Source: Desulfatibacillum sp. (GTDB taxonomy: Bacteria > Desulfobacterota > Desulfobacteria > Desulfobacterales > SpSt-501). From it: a DNA stretch of 64,000 nt. Below are positions 18,341-26,986 of this stretch, in pieces. A program made the translations under genes and the position numbers. Within the stretch, counting starts at the first letter, position 1, and each line of letters begins with the position of its first letter. The notes under the pieces are model-generated. The model made no database searches. It was not told the origin of the DNA and worked only from the letters and a program-made list of their open reading frames with translations. Location: contig DYEU01000001.1 of NCBI GenBank assembly GCA_020725555.1, positions 1 through 64,000 on the forward strand, written 5' to 3'.

Positions 18341-20098
18341 ATGCACCCCCTCGTCCTCCACGACGCCTTCAAGACCCACCACGGGGACCAGGACAAGCTC
18401 ATCGCCCCGGCCGAGACGCTCGCGCGCTTCCGCGAACGGGTGCAACGCGCCGGGATCGAGCTGCTCGAGGAAACCCGGCGCATCGATCGCGGCCGGCTCG
18501 GCATCCCGGTGTTCGTCAGCCGCTGCGGGAGCGACGCCCGCGCGGTCATCGGCACGCTCAAGCAGATGGGGAAAGGGGCGACCCCGGAGCAGGCCGAGGC
18601 GAGCGCCGTGATGGAGCTCGCCGAGCGCTACAGTTTTTTCAGCTTCGCCGCCAACCCGCACGCCTTCCGGGTCGGCACCCGCGCCGAAATCGGCCCGGAG
18701 GCCATGGCGTTCTCCTACATCGCCCGCTCCGTGCACGACGACTCCGACGACCTCGATGCCGGGCGCCGGTTGTTCGAAGCCCTGCCCCTGCGCTGGGCGC
18801 CGGCGACGGACCTGGCCCGGGGGCGTCTCGTCTACATTCCCTTCGACTGGTTTTTCGCGATCAACGAATTCAACGGCCCCTCCGCCGGCAACTGCCTCGA
18901 AGAGGCTCTCCTGCAGGGGCTCTGCGAGGTCGTGGAACGCCACGTCTGCTCCCGGGTTTGCCACGAACGGCTTGCCGTGCCGGGCATCCGGCCGGAGTCG
19001 GTGCGGGATCCGGTCGTTCGCGGTCTGCTCGAGCGGTTCGCCGCCTGCGGCATCGAGCTCCGGCTTGCGGACTTCACGCTCGATACGGGGATCCCGACGG
19101 TTGGGGTGCTCGCCTGGGACCCCTCCACCTTCCCGCGGCGAAGCGAAATCGTCTGGACCGCCGGCACGACCCCCAGCCCCGCGAAGGCCCTCGCCCGGGC
19201 GCTGACCGAGACGGCCCAGCTCGCCGGCGACTTCGACACCGCCGGCCGCTACGTGGCGAGCGGCCTGCCGAAACCCTCGGCCCTGGACGAGGTCCGCTGG
19301 ATTCTGGAGCCCGCAGCCCGGGTCGATCTCGACGCCCTGCCGGACCTTTCCCACCCCAACCTGAAAACCGAGATCGAGCGTTGCCTGGAGGCGCTCGGCC
19401 GCGCGGGTCTCGAGGCCTTCGCGCTGGACACGACCCATCCGCGGCTTCGCATCCCGGCCTGCTACGTGATCGTGCCGGGGGCCCACTTCCGGGAGCGCTC
19501 GCGCTCGACGAGCGTCGCCCTCTTCGCCGCCCGGCACGCCGCCAACCACCTCGCACCGGAGGCCGCGCTGGCGCTCCTCGACGATCTCGAGCGCCGTCTG
19601 CCGGGCCGTTACTACGTCGCCTTTTACCGCGGGCTCGCCTTTCTGCGCGCTGGGCGGCCCGAGGAGGCCGCCGCCGGGTTCCGGGAGGCGCTGGAGCGCG
19701 ACCCGCACCCGACGGAAACGGCCGGGATCTACAGCCATCTCGGCTCCGCCCTCAAGGAATGCGGCCGCTACGCCGAAGCGATCTCCTGCCTCAGCAAGGG
19801 GCTGGCACTCGACGCCGAACGGCCCGACCTGCTGAACCTGCTCGGCTTCTGCCACTACAAGCGCGGGGAGTACGAGGAGGCCGCGGCGGCCTTCCGCCGG
19901 GCGATCGCACTCGACCCGGGATCGGCGATCGACCATGCCAACCTCGGCGTGAACCTCGCCGAACTGGGCCGAAGCCTCGAGGCGATCGCCGCGTTGCAGA
20001 CGGCGCTCGCCCTGGACCCGGAAATCGAGTTCGCAAGGAACCGGCTGGAAACGCTGCTTTCCTCCCGGGGCGCCCCGGGGGCCGCCCCCGGCGGCTGA
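18341..20098 (+). CDS. YcaO-domain protein with C-terminal TPR repeats
   Basis: Residues 1-395 form a YcaO domain, the ATP-dependent enzyme fold that activates backbone amides in azoline, thioamide and related peptide or protein modifications. The ATP/Mg-binding helices are intact: EASAVMELAERYSFF, and EEALLQGLCEVVERHV further on. Residues about 398-585 are tetratricopeptide repeats (AFYRGLAFLRAGRPEEA; LLNLLGFCHYKRGEYEEA; ANLGVNLAELGRSLEA). The E. coli YcaO C-terminal extension is missing and replaced by TPRs. No precursor peptide, TfuA or dehydrogenase gene is nearby. The start at 18341 was chosen because earlier ATGs lie in the tRNA-Ala promoter. The substrate is unknown; the TPRs may recruit a protein partner. 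Confidence 0.88.
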   Translation: MHPLVLHDAFKTHHGDQDKLIAPAETLARFRERVQRAGIELLEETRRIDRGRLGIPVFVSRCGSDARAVIGTLKQMGKGATPEQAEASAVMELAERYSFFSFAANPHAFRVGTRAEIGPEAMAFSYIARSVHDDSDDLDAGRRLFEALPLRWAPATDLARGRLVYIPFDWFFAINEFNGPSAGNCLEEALLQGLCEVVERHVCSRVCHERLAVPGIRPESVRDPVVRGLLERFAACGIELRLADFTLDTGIPTVGVLAWDPSTFPRRSEIVWTAGTTPSPAKALARALTETAQLAGDFDTAGRYVASGLPKPSALDEVRWILEPAARVDLDALPDLSHPNLKTEIERCLEALGRAGLEAFALDTTHPRLRIPACYVIVPGAHFRERSRSTSVALFAARHAANHLAPEAALALLDDLERRLPGRYYVAFYRGLAFLRAGRPEEAAAGFREALERDPHPTETAGIYSHLGSALKECGRYAEAISCLSKGLALDAERPDLLNLLGFCHYKRGEYEEAAAAFRRAIALDPGSAIDHANLGVNLAELGRSLEAIAALQTALALDPEIEFARNRLETLLSSRGAPGAAPGG

Positions 20099-20122
20099 GG
20101 GGCTTGTCGCCGGCTTCGCCTC

Positions 20123-22360
20123 TCAGGCGGGCCGGGCGGAGACGGCGAGGCGGAGCTCCTCCAGGGGGGGGATCAGCTCGCGGCAGCGGTCGTGCAGGCG
20201 GGTGAGCCGCTGCCGGGTTTCTTCCTTCCGGCCGCCGACGGCCGCGAGGCGCGCGACGATCCCGCCGAAATCCGCCGCATAAAACCCGAGCCGTTCCTCG
20301 AAGCATTGCGCGAGCAGGCGGGCCGCCTCGTCGGTCACCCGGAAGAGGTGGGCGAATTTGAGGTTTTCGCGGAAATCCGTGAACTGAAACCGCAGGGCCT
20401 CCCGCGTTTCGCGCCGGAGGCGGGCCATGGCCTCGCGGAAGGCCCGGAGATCGGCGGTGCCCTCCTGCTCCGGCTTCTTGAGGACCTTTTTCACCTTCCC
20501 CACCACGCGGTAGACCCCCAGCCGCAGGAGCGCCTCGGAGCGCATCTTCGCGGGGTAGCCGATCCCGGCCGACAGGGCCGGCATGCGGGCATGGGCCGCC
20601 TGCAGGAATCCGGCGATTGAGGGCAGCGGATCCGGCGGCGGGCAGTCGAAGGCGAGGCCGAGCCCCTCAAGCTCGCGCTGCATCGCCTCGCAGGCCTCCT
20701 CGATCCATCCCCGGTAGGGGGCGGCGACGGCGGCGAGGCGGGCCTCGATCTTGCGCTCTGCGGCGTTGACGAAGCGCACGATGTCCGGCGTCACCTGCTC
20801 GGCGATGAACCGGTCGAGGGCCTGCTTGAATTCCCGGTAGGCCAGGTAGAGGGCCTGCGAAAACCCCGGCTTGCCCGGGGAGGGGGAAAACGGCGCATCC
20901 GGGAAACGGTAGCCGTCGATGAAGGCCGAAAGCGCGGCCATCACCTCCCCCGACTGCGGGTCAAGGAAACGGTGCACATCCGTTTTCAGCTCCTCGCGCA
21001 GCTGGGGGATCGCGCCGGCGAGGGCGGCCTGGAGGAGCCCGCCGAGGTCCGCGAAGCGCTCCCGGCGTCGCCGGAGGCGTTCGTGGAGCCGGCGCACCTC
21101 CTCGGCGTCGCGCCCGAGAAGCTCGCCGCCCACGGCGGCCCAGCGCGACAGGCCCGCGGCGATCCCCCGCAGCTGCTCGACGGGGTTCTGCCAGAAAAGG
21201 CGCCCGGCCTGGCGCTCGAGCAGCCGATCGAACTCCTCCTGGAAGCGGCACATCTCCCGCTCGGACCAGGCGGCCATGTCGGCGTCGGCCTGCCATCCTT
21301 CGAAGAGCTTGCGCTCCTTCGGCGAAAGGCGCTCCCCGATCCGGGAAAACAGGTGGTAGAGCGCCGAAAAGGCGTAAAGGGCGGGCTCGGCGACCTGGAG
21401 CGAGAGCTCCTCGCGCACCCGTTCGAGCAGCCGCAGAAGCTCAGGCAGCGTGGGGTGCTCGTTGAAGTCGACGTTGACCACGAAGAGGACGTTTTCGAGA
21501 ATCCCCATGCGGCGCAGCATGGAAAGGAACTGCACGTCGGCGCGCCTGAGGCCGGTGCGGCTGCTGATAACATAGAGCAACAGGTGGGCGCGGTGGAGGT
21601 AGTCCTGGATCATCGCCAGGTGGAGCGGGTTGGGCGAATCGCTGCCCTGGCAGTCGGCGATCTCGAGGTTGGCCGACGGCACACCCGCCACCTTGAGCTG
21701 GATGTCCTTCAGGTAGACGGCGTGGGCCTCGTCTCCCGAGAAGGTCCAGTGCTCGAGAAAGCGCTCCCCCGCGAAACGCTGCTCGGCGGGTTGCTCGGAG
21801 AGAACGGAGCGGACCGTTTCGTAGCCCCGGAGATAGTCCGAGAGCAGCACGAGGTTCCGGTCGAGGGCGTCCTCGGAGAGGCGCTGCTCGACGGCGAGCG
21901 CCGAGAGCGCCCGGCCAAGGGCGAGGCGGTCGCGCTCGCGGCGCAGGTCGAAGCCGCCGTCGGCGGGCCGCTCCGCTTGCCCCGGCAAGAGGATCATCGC
22001 CTGCCGGATCTCCTCGTTCACCTCGGACCAGGTTTTGAAAAGAAGATGCGCCTCCCGCCGCTCGCCCCGCCGGATGCGGGTGATGATGGAGGTGACCACG
22101 CCGGCGCCGCGCTTGAGGATTTCCTCGCCCAACAGGCAGTTGAGGAAGGTGCTCTTGCCCGACTTGATCGGGCCGACCACCGCCGCCCGCAGGATCCCCT
22201 CCTCCAAGCGGCCGGGCAGCTCGCGCAAGAGGGCCTTCCAGTTCTCCAGGGACCGCTCCCCGGCGCCGCCGAGATCCTCGGCTTCGCGCACCAAGGCTTC
22301 GAGCCCGCGGCAGGCCTCGAGCACCCTGCGCCGGGTTTCCGTTTCCGTGGCGACGATCAT
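20123..22360 (-). CDS. Dynamin-like GTPase
   Basis: The 745-residue protein has an N-terminal dynamin-type GTPase domain: P-loop GPIKSGKS (63-70), a threonine-containing switch region (VVTSIITRI), a G3-like segment IADCQGSDSPN in place of the usual DTPG, and a G4-like VVNVDFNE. The remaining 450 residues are long amphipathic helices, as expected for the stalk of bacterial dynamins. A Lys-rich hydrophobic stretch (about 640-655) could be a membrane paddle. Such proteins remodel or repair membranes. It stands alone rather than in the tandem pair seen in some bacteria. The start codon is an ATG at 22360. A Trp and Arg-rich C-terminus shows no transmembrane helix. Confidence 0.85.
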   Translation of the reverse strand: MIVATETETRRRVLEACRGLEALVREAEDLGGAGERSLENWKALLRELPGRLEEGILRAAVVGPIKSGKSTFLNCLLGEEILKRGAGVVTSIITRIRRGERREAHLLFKTWSEVNEEIRQAMILLPGQAERPADGGFDLRRERDRLALGRALSALAVEQRLSEDALDRNLVLLSDYLRGYETVRSVLSEQPAEQRFAGERFLEHWTFSGDEAHAVYLKDIQLKVAGVPSANLEIADCQGSDSPNPLHLAMIQDYLHRAHLLLYVISSRTGLRRADVQFLSMLRRMGILENVLFVVNVDFNEHPTLPELLRLLERVREELSLQVAEPALYAFSALYHLFSRIGERLSPKERKLFEGWQADADMAAWSEREMCRFQEEFDRLLERQAGRLFWQNPVEQLRGIAAGLSRWAAVGGELLGRDAEEVRRLHERLRRRRERFADLGGLLQAALAGAIPQLREELKTDVHRFLDPQSGEVMAALSAFIDGYRFPDAPFSPSPGKPGFSQALYLAYREFKQALDRFIAEQVTPDIVRFVNAAERKIEARLAAVAAPYRGWIEEACEAMQRELEGLGLAFDCPPPDPLPSIAGFLQAAHARMPALSAGIGYPAKMRSEALLRLGVYRVVGKVKKVLKKPEQEGTADLRAFREAMARLRRETREALRFQFTDFRENLKFAHLFRVTDEAARLLAQCFEERLGFYAADFGGIVARLAAVGGRKEETRQRLTRLHDRCRELIPPLEELRLAVSARPA

Positions 22361-22404
22361 GGCCGTTTCGTTCCCCCTCGCGTGCGCCGGTCTCGGCGGA
22401 CGCC

Positions 22405-22433
22405 TTGCCGTCTGGTACGGGTCGTGCTATGAG
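22405..22433 (+). promoter_or_regulatory. Possible promoter for the small Cys-rich gene
   Basis: TTGCCG (22405-22410), a 17-base spacer and TATGAG (22428-22433) precede the small gene by 77 bases. The match is moderate. Confidence 0.45.
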
Positions 22434-22510
22434 CCGCACGGGCGGCCGGGCCCCGCTAACGCCGCGCCCGCCCCTTCCCGCGGAGTCCCCAGGATGAAGG
22501 AAGCCGGCCC

Positions 22511-22675
22511 ATGACCGTGAAACATCCCGATTGCCCGCTCCAAAACCCCCTCAACTGCAAGGAACACAACAACCCCCATCTGTGCGCCTTCGTGCGCGCG
22601 GACAAGACCTGCCGCAAGAAAAGAAAAGCCAGAAATCGGGAATCCGCCGCAGGGAGGAGTTCCGCTCAGGCATGA
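22511..22675 (+). CDS. Small Cys-rich basic protein (54 aa)
   Basis: This short frame encodes 54 residues with four cysteines (HPDCPLQNPLNC, then HLCAF and DKTCRKK) and a very basic C-terminus. A strong ribosome-binding site (AAGGAAG) precedes the ATG. The spacing of the cysteines, with His and Asn between them, looks like a metal-binding knuckle. I recall short proteins of this look in Desulfobacterota but know no function. The stop overlaps the convergent yqgE stop by 10 bases. Codon use is in keeping with neighbours. The four-Cys arrangement plus the ribosome-binding site is the main evidence that it is real. Confidence 0.6.
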   Translation: MTVKHPDCPLQNPLNCKEHNNPHLCAFVRADKTCRKKRKARNRESAAGRSSAQA

Positions 22676-23247
22676 CCGGCGGTCCCCGAGAGAACCGCCG
22701 GGTCCACCCCCATCTTGCGCAGCGCCGCGGACCAGCGCTCGTCGATGGGCAAATGGAACAGGTTTTCCTCATACGCCGGCTGCGTCAGCCAGGCGTTCTC
22801 CCGGAGCTCCGACTCGAGCTGCCCCGGCCCCCAGCCGGCGCATCCCAGGCTGATCAGAACCCGGGTGGGCCCCTCGCCGCGGGCGATCGCCTCGAGGATG
22901 TCCCGCGAGTTGCTCAAGGCGATGCCCTCCGTGACCTTCAGGGTGGACTGCCAGGAGAGCGGAGGCCCGTGCAGCACGAAAAGCTCCCCGCCGTGGACCG
23001 GGCCCCCCAGGTGTACGGGCCGGTCTGCTTCGGAGGGGACGTAGCGGATGTCGAGCTCCTCGTAGATGTCCTTCATCCGCAGCCCTTCGATCAGGCGGTT
23101 CACCACGATGCCCATGGCGCCCTCTTCCGTGTGCTCGCAAATGCAGGTCACGGTTTGCGAGAAATTCGGGTCCAGCAACCCGGGCATGGCCATGAGGAAA
23201 TGGCCTTTCAGGGACCCCGGATAGCTGGCGGGCGTCTCGGCGCTCAT
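22666..23247 (-). CDS. YqgE/AlgH family protein
   Basis: The 193-residue protein is a UPF0301 (YqgE/AlgH) member. Family hallmarks are LKGHFLMAMPGLLDPNFSQTV at the N-terminus, GAMGIVVNR, HLGGPV, the LGCAGWGPGQLESELRENAW block and the closing FHLPIDERW. AlgH was linked to alginate regulation in Pseudomonas, but the biochemical role of the family is not established. The start at 23247 has GGGGAAG upstream; the frame continues further but without family similarity. It sits 95 bases after the adenylate cyclase on the same strand. Confidence 0.93.
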   Translation of the reverse strand: MSAETPASYPGSLKGHFLMAMPGLLDPNFSQTVTCICEHTEEGAMGIVVNRLIEGLRMKDIYEELDIRYVPSEADRPVHLGGPVHGGELFVLHGPPLSWQSTLKVTEGIALSNSRDILEAIARGEGPTRVLISLGCAGWGPGQLESELRENAWLTQPAYEENLFHLPIDERWSAALRKMGVDPAVLSGTAGHA

Positions 23248-23342
23248 CGGTTCTTCCCCGGCCGTGGCCCGGGCGGCCCCGGTTTCGGCCCGTTTGAGGC
23301 GGCGGCGTCTCCGCCGGCTTCTAAAGGGATCCCCAGTCTTTG

Positions 23343-24020
23343 TCAAGCCAGGCAGAGGGAGGCGGACGCCTCGTCGCCCGGATCGAGGAGCTCGTAGACG
23401 ATGACGTGCCCCAGCAGCCGGCGCAGGCCGGCGGGCACCTCGAGCGGCCTCACCGCGAAAGGAAGCCTTGCGGCCTCGAGCGTCGCCGGCCCGAGCAGTA
23501 TGCCGTCGGGGATCGCCCGCAGGAGGCGCTGGAGGCGGAAAACGGCGTTGACCGGCTCGCCGATCACGGCCGTGTCCCGGCGGCCCCCCGCCCCGATCTC
23601 GCCGCTGGCGATCTCCCCGGTCTCGATGCCGCAGCCGGTGCGCAACCGGACGCCGTGTTCGGCCTGGAAAACCCGGTTCAGCTCCTCCAGGCGGCGGCGC
23701 ATGTCCAGCGCGGCGAGCGCGGCCCGGTCGGCGGGGGGGTACGCCCCGGGAACGTCCTCGAAGAGGGCGAGCATCCCGTCGCCCAGGATCTTGTCGACCC
23801 GCCCCCTGCGGCGCACCACCGCCTCGCCCATCTGGGCGAAAAAACGCTCGAGCAGGCCGAAGGCCTTGAGGGGCCCCTGCCGCCGCAGGATCGCCGAAAA
23901 GCCGCGGATGTCGAGCCCAAGGACCGTCGCCCGGTGCAGGCCGCGCGGGGCCGCACCCGGCTGGGGCCGGCCGCCCGCCGCTTGCGGCTTCGAGCGCTCG
24001 AGGATCGGTTCCGTTCTCAT
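23343..24020 (-). CDS. Class III adenylate/guanylate cyclase
   Basis: The 225-residue protein is essentially one class III nucleotide cyclase catalytic domain, with no sensor domain or membrane helix. VLGLDIRGFSAI carries the first metal-binding Asp, KILGDGMLALFE the second, and IETGEIASGEIG with VIGEPVNAVFRL the transition-state region. Such a short soluble cyclase may be regulated by partner proteins. The ATG at 24020 has GGAGG upstream; ATG 24053 is an alternative. It is divergent from dtd. The long extension to 24155 was rejected because it runs into the dtd start region. Whether it makes cAMP or cGMP cannot be decided here. Confidence 0.85.
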   Translation of the reverse strand: MRTEPILERSKPQAAGGRPQPGAAPRGLHRATVLGLDIRGFSAILRRQGPLKAFGLLERFFAQMGEAVVRRRGRVDKILGDGMLALFEDVPGAYPPADRAALAALDMRRRLEELNRVFQAEHGVRLRTGCGIETGEIASGEIGAGGRRDTAVIGEPVNAVFRLQRLLRAIPDGILLGPATLEAARLPFAVRPLEVPAGLRRLLGHVIVYELLDPGDEASASLCLA

Positions 24021-24153
24021 GCCGTAAAGGCCCTCCGGGGCGCGGGCTTGCATTGTCCCAGCACTGAGGATATCGGCCCGGCCCGGCCTTTTCTTTACGG
24101 GGGGCGGGAAGCGGCTGCGATCGTCGCAACCCGGGGAATCGCAAGGAGGCGCC

Positions 24154-24594
24154 ATGCGGGCCGTCGTGCAGCGGGTCAGCGAGGCCGGCGTTCAGGTGGG
24201 AGACGAGTGGGTCGCCCGGATCGGTGCCGGGCTCCTCGTCCTGCTCGGGGTCGAGCGCGGGGACACCGGCCGGCAGGCCGACCAGCTCGCGGAAAAGGTC
24301 GCCCACCTGAGGATCTTCGAGGACGAGGCGGGCCGGTTCAACCGCTCGCTGCTCGAGACCGGCGGGGAGGCGCTCGTGGTCTCCCAGTTCACCCTGGCGG
24401 CCGACTGCCGCGGCGGCCGCCGGCCCTCCTTCACCCGGGCGGCCCCGGCCGAGGAGGCCCGCAGGCTCTACGAGGAGTTTCTCGCCCGGCTGGTCGCGCG
24501 CGGCGTGAACGCCCATGCGGGGCGGTTTCAGGCCCGCATGAAGGTCCACCTCGTGAACGACGGGCCGGTGACCCTGGTCTTGGACCTGCCCTAG
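24154..24594 (+). CDS. dtd: D-aminoacyl-tRNA deacylase
   Basis: Dtd hydrolyses D-amino acids (and glycine mischarged on tRNA-Ala) from tRNA, guarding translation. The 146 residues match the family exactly. MRAVVQRVSEAGVQV starts the protein, VVSQFTLAADCRGG holds the conserved SQFTL motif and VNDGPVTLVLD the second active-site loop (usually NxGPVT). AAGGAGG lies 6 bases before the ATG. It converges on folE2 and is divergent from the cyclase gene. Confidence 0.95.
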   Translation: MRAVVQRVSEAGVQVGDEWVARIGAGLLVLLGVERGDTGRQADQLAEKVAHLRIFEDEAGRFNRSLLETGGEALVVSQFTLAADCRGGRRPSFTRAAPAEEARRLYEEFLARLVARGVNAHAGRFQARMKVHLVNDGPVTLVLDLP

Positions 24595-24630
24595 CCGGCC
24601 GCCGCCCGCCGCGGCTTGCCGCTTCGCCCC

Positions 24631-25407
24631 TCACCCCGAGGTGATGTGGGCGTAGGCGCTGTGGTTGTGGATGGACTCGAAGTTTTCGGCGCTCACCGAA
24701 AACCAGGTGATGTTGGGGTCGGACACCAGGCGGCGGGCGATGTCGCGCACGATGTCCTCGACGAACTTGGGGTTCTGGTAGCCGCGCTCCGTGATGCACT
24801 TTTCGTCGACCCGTTTGAGCACGGAGTAGACTTCGCTCGAGGCGCTCGCCTCCACCAGCTCGATCATGTCCTCGAGCCAGATGAAGCGCTTGAAGCGCAG
24901 GGCGAGCCGGACCTCCCCCCGCTGGTTGTGGGCGCCGAAACGGCTGATCTGCCGGGAACAGGGGCAGACCGAGGAGATGGGCACGACGACCTCGGAGAGC
25001 AGGTCCACCTTGCCCGAGGCGTCGCTCGACCCGGCGATGCGGCAGGAGTAATCCATGAGCCCCGCGGCCAGGCTGATCGGCGCTTTCTTCTCGATGAAGT
25101 AGGGGAAACACATCTCCAGGTGGGCCGAGGCCGCCTGCAGGTGCCGTTTCATCGTTTCGAGGATGACCGCGAATTTCTTGAGCGAGACCTCGGGTTTGAG
25201 CGCATGGAGCATTTCCACAAAACGGCTCATGTGGGTGCCCTTGGTCTCGTGCGGCAGGTCCACATACATGTTGATCGTGGCGACCGTGTGCTGGAACCCG
25301 TCGCGGCGGTCGCGCACCGTGATCGGGTAGCGCAGGTTCTTGATCCCGACCTGGTTGATCGGGAGATTGCGGAAATCGCGCTCGCTCTGGACATCGGGGA
25401 TGGTCAT
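24631..25407 (-). CDS. folE2: GTP cyclohydrolase FolE2 (type IB)
   Basis: FolE2 converts GTP to 7,8-dihydroneopterin triphosphate for folate and queuosine-type synthesis, using a metal other than zinc where needed. The 258-residue protein has HETKGTHMSRFVE and the catalytic-Cys segment SSVCPCSRQIS (C148/C150), with the C-terminal FESIHNHSAYAH His motif. The start at 25407 overlaps the preceding ttcA-like stop (ATGA), indicating coupling. It is the last gene of the lon-to-folE2 minus-strand run, and converges with dtd. Confidence 0.95.
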   Translation of the reverse strand: MTIPDVQSERDFRNLPINQVGIKNLRYPITVRDRRDGFQHTVATINMYVDLPHETKGTHMSRFVEMLHALKPEVSLKKFAVILETMKRHLQAASAHLEMCFPYFIEKKAPISLAAGLMDYSCRIAGSSDASGKVDLLSEVVVPISSVCPCSRQISRFGAHNQRGEVRLALRFKRFIWLEDMIELVEASASSEVYSVLKRVDEKCITERGYQNPKFVEDIVRDIARRLVSDPNITWFSVSAENFESIHNHSAYAHITSG

Positions 25408-26135
25408 GGCAGGAGATACTCGCGGCGGACGTTCCGCAGGGCGTGGAAGAGATTGCCCCGCACCTTGGGGTTGGTCCGGTAGAGCTCGTGCAACAGGCGC
25501 CGGATCGCGGAGCGGCGCGAACGCCCTGCAGACGGGCAGGGGTTTTCCGCGACCGGCAGCCCCTGCCTCCGGGCGAAGCGGCGGATGAGGGCGGCCGGCG
25601 CGTAGGCGAAGGGCCGGATGACGCGGAAGCGGCCCGCAAACAGCTCCTGGAGCGGCTTGAGCGTGCCGATCTCGCCCGCATAGCACATGTTCAGCAGCAG
25701 CGTCTCAATCACGTCGTCCTGGTTGTGCCCGAGGGCGAGTGTCCGGCACCCCCAGCCGTCGGCGATTTCGAAGAGCCGCTTGCGCCGGAGGCGGGAGCAG
25801 AGAAAACAGGGGTTTTCCCGGTTCGCGGCGCTGTGGCCCCGGATCCCGAAGTCGGTCCGCTCGAACACGAAGGGCACCTCCAGGCGCGCGCAGAACGCGG
25901 CGAGGTCCCCCTCCGTGCCCGCGCCGAAGCCCGGGTCGAGATGGACCGCCCGCAGCGTGTAGCGGACCGGCACCCGGCGCCTGCGCTCGGCCAGCATCCA
26001 CAACAGCGAAAGGCTGTCGGCCCCCCCCGAGAGGCCGACCAGGATGCGGTCGCCCTCCCGGATCATCGCGTAGTCGTGGAGCGCTTTCCCCAGGGCGCGG
26101 TTGAGGGACTTGTATTCCGGCCCCGCCGCCCTCAA
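25404..26135 (-). CDS. TtcA-like PP-loop tRNA thiolase
   Basis: An ATP-dependent PP-loop protein of the TtcA group, which 2-thiolates tRNA cytidine 32 using an Fe-S cluster. The P-loop is VGLSGGADSLSLLW. A cluster-binding CFLC pair precedes SRLRRKRLFEIA, and GHNQDDVIETLLLNM is the family core. A second Cys (NMCYAG) and ENPCPSAGRSRR complete the pattern. The best start is TTG at 26135, overlapping the rpoZ stop as TTGA. It keeps the conserved LGKALHDYAMIREGD helix, which a start at ATG 26066 would cut off. AGGAG lies very close to that TTG. Identity within the TtcA/TtuA group is not certain. Confidence 0.85.
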   Translation of the reverse strand: MRAAGPEYKSLNRALGKALHDYAMIREGDRILVGLSGGADSLSLLWMLAERRRRVPVRYTLRAVHLDPGFGAGTEGDLAAFCARLEVPFVFERTDFGIRGHSAANRENPCFLCSRLRRKRLFEIADGWGCRTLALGHNQDDVIETLLLNMCYAGEIGTLKPLQELFAGRFRVIRPFAYAPAALIRRFARRQGLPVAENPCPSAGRSRRSAIRRLLHELYRTNPKVRGNLFHALRNVRREYLLP

Positions 26136-26350
26136 GTCTCCTGCTCTTCCAGGGCCGGGGTCGGTTCCTTGAGCCGGATGCGTCCGGCCGCCACCTCGCG
26201 CAGCGAAATCACGATGTCCTCGTTTTTGGGGGCGGTGACGAGGTAGTCCGACCCTTCCCGGATCTGGCGCACGCGCTTGGCCACCAGGTTGACGAGCAGA
26301 AACCGGTTGTTCACTTTTCGCAAACAGTCTTCGACGGTGATTCTGGCCAT
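26132..26350 (-). CDS. rpoZ: RNA polymerase omega subunit
   Basis: The 72-residue omega subunit helps fold the beta-prime subunit and is the binding site for ppGpp in many proteobacteria. MARITVEDCLRKVNNRF, LAKR-type VAKRVRQI, and ENEDIVISL-like NEDIVISLREVAAG are characteristic. GGAGG lies 11 bases upstream of the ATG. It is placed between greA and the ttcA-like gene, a common order in related bacteria. Confidence 0.93.
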   Translation of the reverse strand: MARITVEDCLRKVNNRFLLVNLVAKRVRQIREGSDYLVTAPKNEDIVISLREVAAGRIRLKEPTPALEEQET

Positions 26351-26419
26351 GCCTCACGTCCTCCCGCAACGATGCCGCCTGCCGCGTCCCCGGGCACGAG
26401 AACCCCGGGACGCCGGGGC

Positions 26420-26887
26420 TCAGAGGATTTCGACCAACTCGTAGCGGCGCCGGCCGCCGGGGACATCGACGGTCACTTCGTCGCCGGGTTTTTTGCCGAG
26501 CAGCGCCCGGCCGATCGGCGAGGTCACCGAGAGGCGACCCCGTTCCACGTCGGACTCGTCGGGCCCGACCAGCCGGTATTCGACCTCTTGTCCGGTCTCG
26601 AGGTTCTCCAGGCGGACCCGGCAGCCGAAGGCCACGCGGTCCCGGGCCACGTCCTCGGGCCGAATCACCTCCAGGTGGGCCAGCTTGTGCTCGAGCTCGC
26701 TGATGCGTCCTTCGATGAACCCCTGGCGGTCCTTGGCCGCCGCGTATTCGGCGTTCTCGCTCAGGTCGCCGTGAGCCCGGGCGGCTTCGATGGCCCGGAT
26801 GTTTTCAGGCCGGACGACCCGTTTCAAGTTTTCCAATTCGCGCCGGATGGCTTCGTAGCCCTCCGGGGTGACCGGAATGCGTTCCAC
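26420..26887 (-). CDS. greA: Transcription elongation factor GreA
   Basis: GreA rescues backtracked RNA polymerase by stimulating transcript cleavage. The 155-residue protein has an N-terminal coiled coil whose tip carries the catalytic acidic pair in GDLSENAEYAAAKD. The C-terminal FKBP-like domain ends in SVTSPIGRALLGKKPGDEV and YELVEI. It lies 99 bases after asd and 69 bases before rpoZ. Confidence 0.96.
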   Translation of the reverse strand: MERIPVTPEGYEAIRRELENLKRVVRPENIRAIEAARAHGDLSENAEYAAAKDRQGFIEGRISELEHKLAHLEVIRPEDVARDRVAFGCRVRLENLETGQEVEYRLVGPDESDVERGRLSVTSPIGRALLGKKPGDEVTVDVPGGRRRYELVEIL

Positions 26888-26986
26888 GGCAATGCTCTCC
26901 TGTTTCCTGCTCCCTAGAGTGTTTCCGAAAAGAAACGCCCCTCCCCGACGGCCGCGGGAGGTCCCTATCCCGGAAGACGCCTGGCT

